Of a DNA stretch of 31,743 nt, positions 30,518 to 31,743 are shown piece by piece. The DNA is from a virus: positions 1 to 31,743 of the IMG/VR virus record IMGVR_UViG_3300044695_004828. The stretch is one strand, 5' to 3'. The notes under the pieces are model-generated. The model saw only the letters and a list, made by a program, of their open reading frames with translations. It did not search any database and was not told the origin of the DNA. Position 1 is the stretch's first letter. Every line of letters begins with the position of its first letter. A program made the position numbers and the translations under genes.

Positions 30518-30542
30518 CGGGAATGCTACCCGCCTGTATAGT
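30514..30542 (+). promoter_or_regulatory. Early promoter P2 before the annealing-protein gene
   Basis: TTGACG (30514-30519) and TATAGT (30537-30542) are 17 bp apart, each one mismatch from consensus, making this the best sigma70-like promoter in the window. The -35 box overlaps the RusA stop. The transcript would begin near 30549 and carry the shared leader hairpin and a GAGAGGAGA ribosome-binding site. Confidence 0.75.
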
Positions 30543-30554
30543 CCGCATGGGGTC

Positions 30555-30568
30555 GGGCGCGTTGCCCG
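30555..30568 (+). promoter_or_regulatory. Leader hairpin shared by both early promoters (copy 2)
   Basis: GGGCGCGTTGCCCG, identical to 26002-26015, with one more pair from C30554 to G30568 around GCGTT. It sits between P2 and the annealing-protein ribosome-binding site. The match of sequence and relative position in two leaders argues against chance. Confidence 0.65.
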
Positions 30569-30595
30569 GTCCCGCATTCACGAGAGGAGATCACC

Positions 30596-31597
30596 ATGAC
30601 GGCATTGGCACGGCTTGATGACGAGAAGCGCGACCTGCTCGCTCGCACCCTTTGCTCGGGCGCGACCCGCGACGAGCTCGACCTGTTCTTCAACATCTGC
30701 GAGCGCACCGGGCTCGACCCGTTCGCCCGCCAAATCTACGCGGTGAAGCGGTGGGACAAGCGCGCCGGCCGCGAGGTCATGCAGACGCAGGTCAGCATCG
30801 ACGGCTTCCGCCTCGTCGCCCAGCGCAGCGGCGAGTACGCAGGGCAGACTGCCGTGGCCTACTGCGGCACGGACGGGGTCTGGGTGGACGTCTGGCTGCA
30901 CGAGGAGCCGCCGGCGGCCGCACGTGTCGGCGTCTACCGCAAGGGGTTCGTTGAGGCGGTCGGGGCCATCGCCCTGTTCCGCGAGTACGCGCAGCGGTCG
31001 AAGGACGGCTACCTCACCGGGATGTGGGGCAAGATGCCCTCGGTGATGATCGCCAAGTGCGCCGAGGCGCTCGCCCTCCGCAAGGCGTTCCCCGCCGAAC
31101 TCTCGGGCCTGTACACCCCCGAGGAGATGGCGCAGGCCGACAATCCGCCGGCGGCCCCCGCCGTCCCGGCTGTCGCTGCCCTGCCCGCCCCGGCCCCGGA
31201 GCCCGTGGAGGCCGCCACGATGCCCCAGGACGCGCCGGCAGTCGCCGACGCCCCGAAGTCCGTCCGCAAGCGCAAGGCCGCGCAGGACGCCCCTGCGGCC
31301 GCCCCGGCGTCGCCCAACGACATCCCGGTCGCCAAGCCCAAGGACACCTACCCCGATGAGCTCATCGGGACCTTCCGCATCCACGGGGTCGTTCGCCGGG
31401 AGGGTCGGGCGCACGCCATCGACGCCACCGGGGAGTTTGGCCGGCTCTGGATCGCCACGACGGTGAACGAGTACGCGCGGCTCTGCGAGCAGGCCACGGA
31501 CGCCGACCTCACGCTTGACGTCGCCCGCGTCGGGAACGCCATGACCATCATGCGCGTCCTGCGCTCAAAGCCCGCCGAGGAGGCCACCCATGTCTGA
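30596..31597 (+). CDS. bet: Bet/RecT-type single-strand annealing protein
   Basis: A 333-residue protein with a strong ribosome-binding site. The N-terminal 180 residues match the Bet/RecT family: [28 protein letters not shown], then [21 protein letters not shown], then [23 protein letters not shown] and [10 protein letters not shown]. The protein coats single-stranded DNA and promotes annealing in recombination-linked replication. A Pro/Ala-rich linker (about 182-250) leads to an extra C-terminal domain of about 80 residues ([13 protein letters not shown] onward) of unknown role, perhaps partner binding. An exonuclease or single-strand-binding partner is not seen and may follow beyond the right edge. 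Confidence 0.88.
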   Translation: MTALARLDDEKRDLLARTLCSGATRDELDLFFNICERTGLDPFARQIYAVKRWDKRAGREVMQTQVSIDGFRLVAQRSGEYAGQTAVAYCGTDGVWVDVWLHEEPPAAARVGVYRKGFVEAVGAIALFREYAQRSKDGYLTGMWGKMPSVMIAKCAEALALRKAFPAELSGLYTPEEMAQADNPPAAPAVPAVAALPAPAPEPVEAATMPQDAPAVADAPKSVRKRKAAQDAPAAAPASPNDIPVAKPKDTYPDELIGTFRIHGVVRREGRAHAIDATGEFGRLWIATTVNEYARLCEQATDADLTLDVARVGNAMTIMRVLRSKPAEEATHV

Positions 31598-31743
31598 ACC
31601 GATCCGCGACTGGCAAGCCACGGCCATCAACGCCCAGCAGGCGCTCGGCAAACTCACCGCCGAGTTTGAGGTCGCCAAGCAGCTCCACGAGCAGCGGGCG
31701 GCAATGATCAAGGCCCTGCAGGCCGAGATTCAGGCCCTGAAGG
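31590..31743 (+). CDS. Coiled-coil protein, truncated at the window end
   Basis: An ATG at 31590 overlaps the annealing-protein end by 8 bp and opens a frame that runs off the window after 51 complete codons. The visible part ([20 protein letters not shown] then [19 protein letters not shown]) is helical with heptad spacing. Function cannot be judged from the fragment. Confidence 0.55.
   Translation, partial: MSEPIRDWQATAINAQQALGKLTAEFEVAKQLHEQRAAMIKALQAEIQALK

Noticed and set aside
1-31743. tRNA genes, integrase with attachment sites, or insertion sequences
   Set aside because: No tRNA T-loop/acceptor pattern, integrase catalytic motifs or terminal inverted repeats were seen by reading; absence is not proof without a dedicated search.

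Overview
The window is part of a tailed double-stranded DNA bacteriophage genome (Caudoviricetes-like) or a prophage, from a G+C-rich host. It has a complete head-gene series, a tail module, a lysis-like cluster, and on the opposite strand a block of small early-type genes with recombination and DNA-modification functions. No integrase, repressor, transposase, tRNA or bacterial flanking gene is visible, so lytic versus temperate life cannot be decided. A lipoprotein plus membrane proteins after the tail fibre suggests a host with an outer membrane. Tail genes (tail-tube candidate, frameshifted chaperone pair, tape-measure candidate) suggest a siphovirus-like particle. The head set (DUF935-type portal, Mu F-type protein, Mu I-like protease/scaffold, DUF1320-type connector) is Mu-like, but no Mu transposition genes are seen.

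Regions, with the minus strand read right to left. 25,897-24,642: metallophosphoesterase and a small HExxH protein. 24,641-23,535: 1.1 kb without a convincing gene, rich in hairpins, with four 10-bp-phased repeats, a perfect palindrome and a promoter-terminator pair that may bound a small RNA. 23,534-16,557: two small genes, terminase small and large subunits, portal, F-like protein, and an unusual 652-residue protein punctuated eight times by an (S/R)RPGAKAKM-type motif. 16,555-11,378: two capsid-surface-type proteins (one fused to an SGNH hydrolase-like domain), protease with nested scaffold, a third surface paralogue, and the major capsid protein. 11,303-3,784: connectors, tail tube, G/GT-type chaperones with a textbook -1 frameshift signal, tape-measure candidate and large tail or tail-tip proteins. 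3,782-1: glycine-rich tail fibre, membrane/lipoprotein cluster, and a cysteine-rich protein running off the left edge.

Plus strand, 26,044-31,743: an early-type operon begins behind a sigma70-like promoter and is a chain of tiny genes with 4-bp start/stop overlaps. It encodes winged-helix candidates, a CsrA-like protein, a cytosine-C5 DNA methyltransferase whose gene carries two overlapping +1-frame ORFs (one an HNH endonuclease), RusA-type resolvase and, behind a second promoter, a Bet/RecT-type annealing protein. The two promoters share an identical 14-nt leader hairpin.

The most unusual features are the motif-punctuated polyprotein at 16,557-18,515, the multi-coding methyltransferase locus at 27,705-29,459, and the capsid-surface protein fused to a hydrolase domain at 14,357-16,162. 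Family assignments rest on recognition by eye; no database search was possible.
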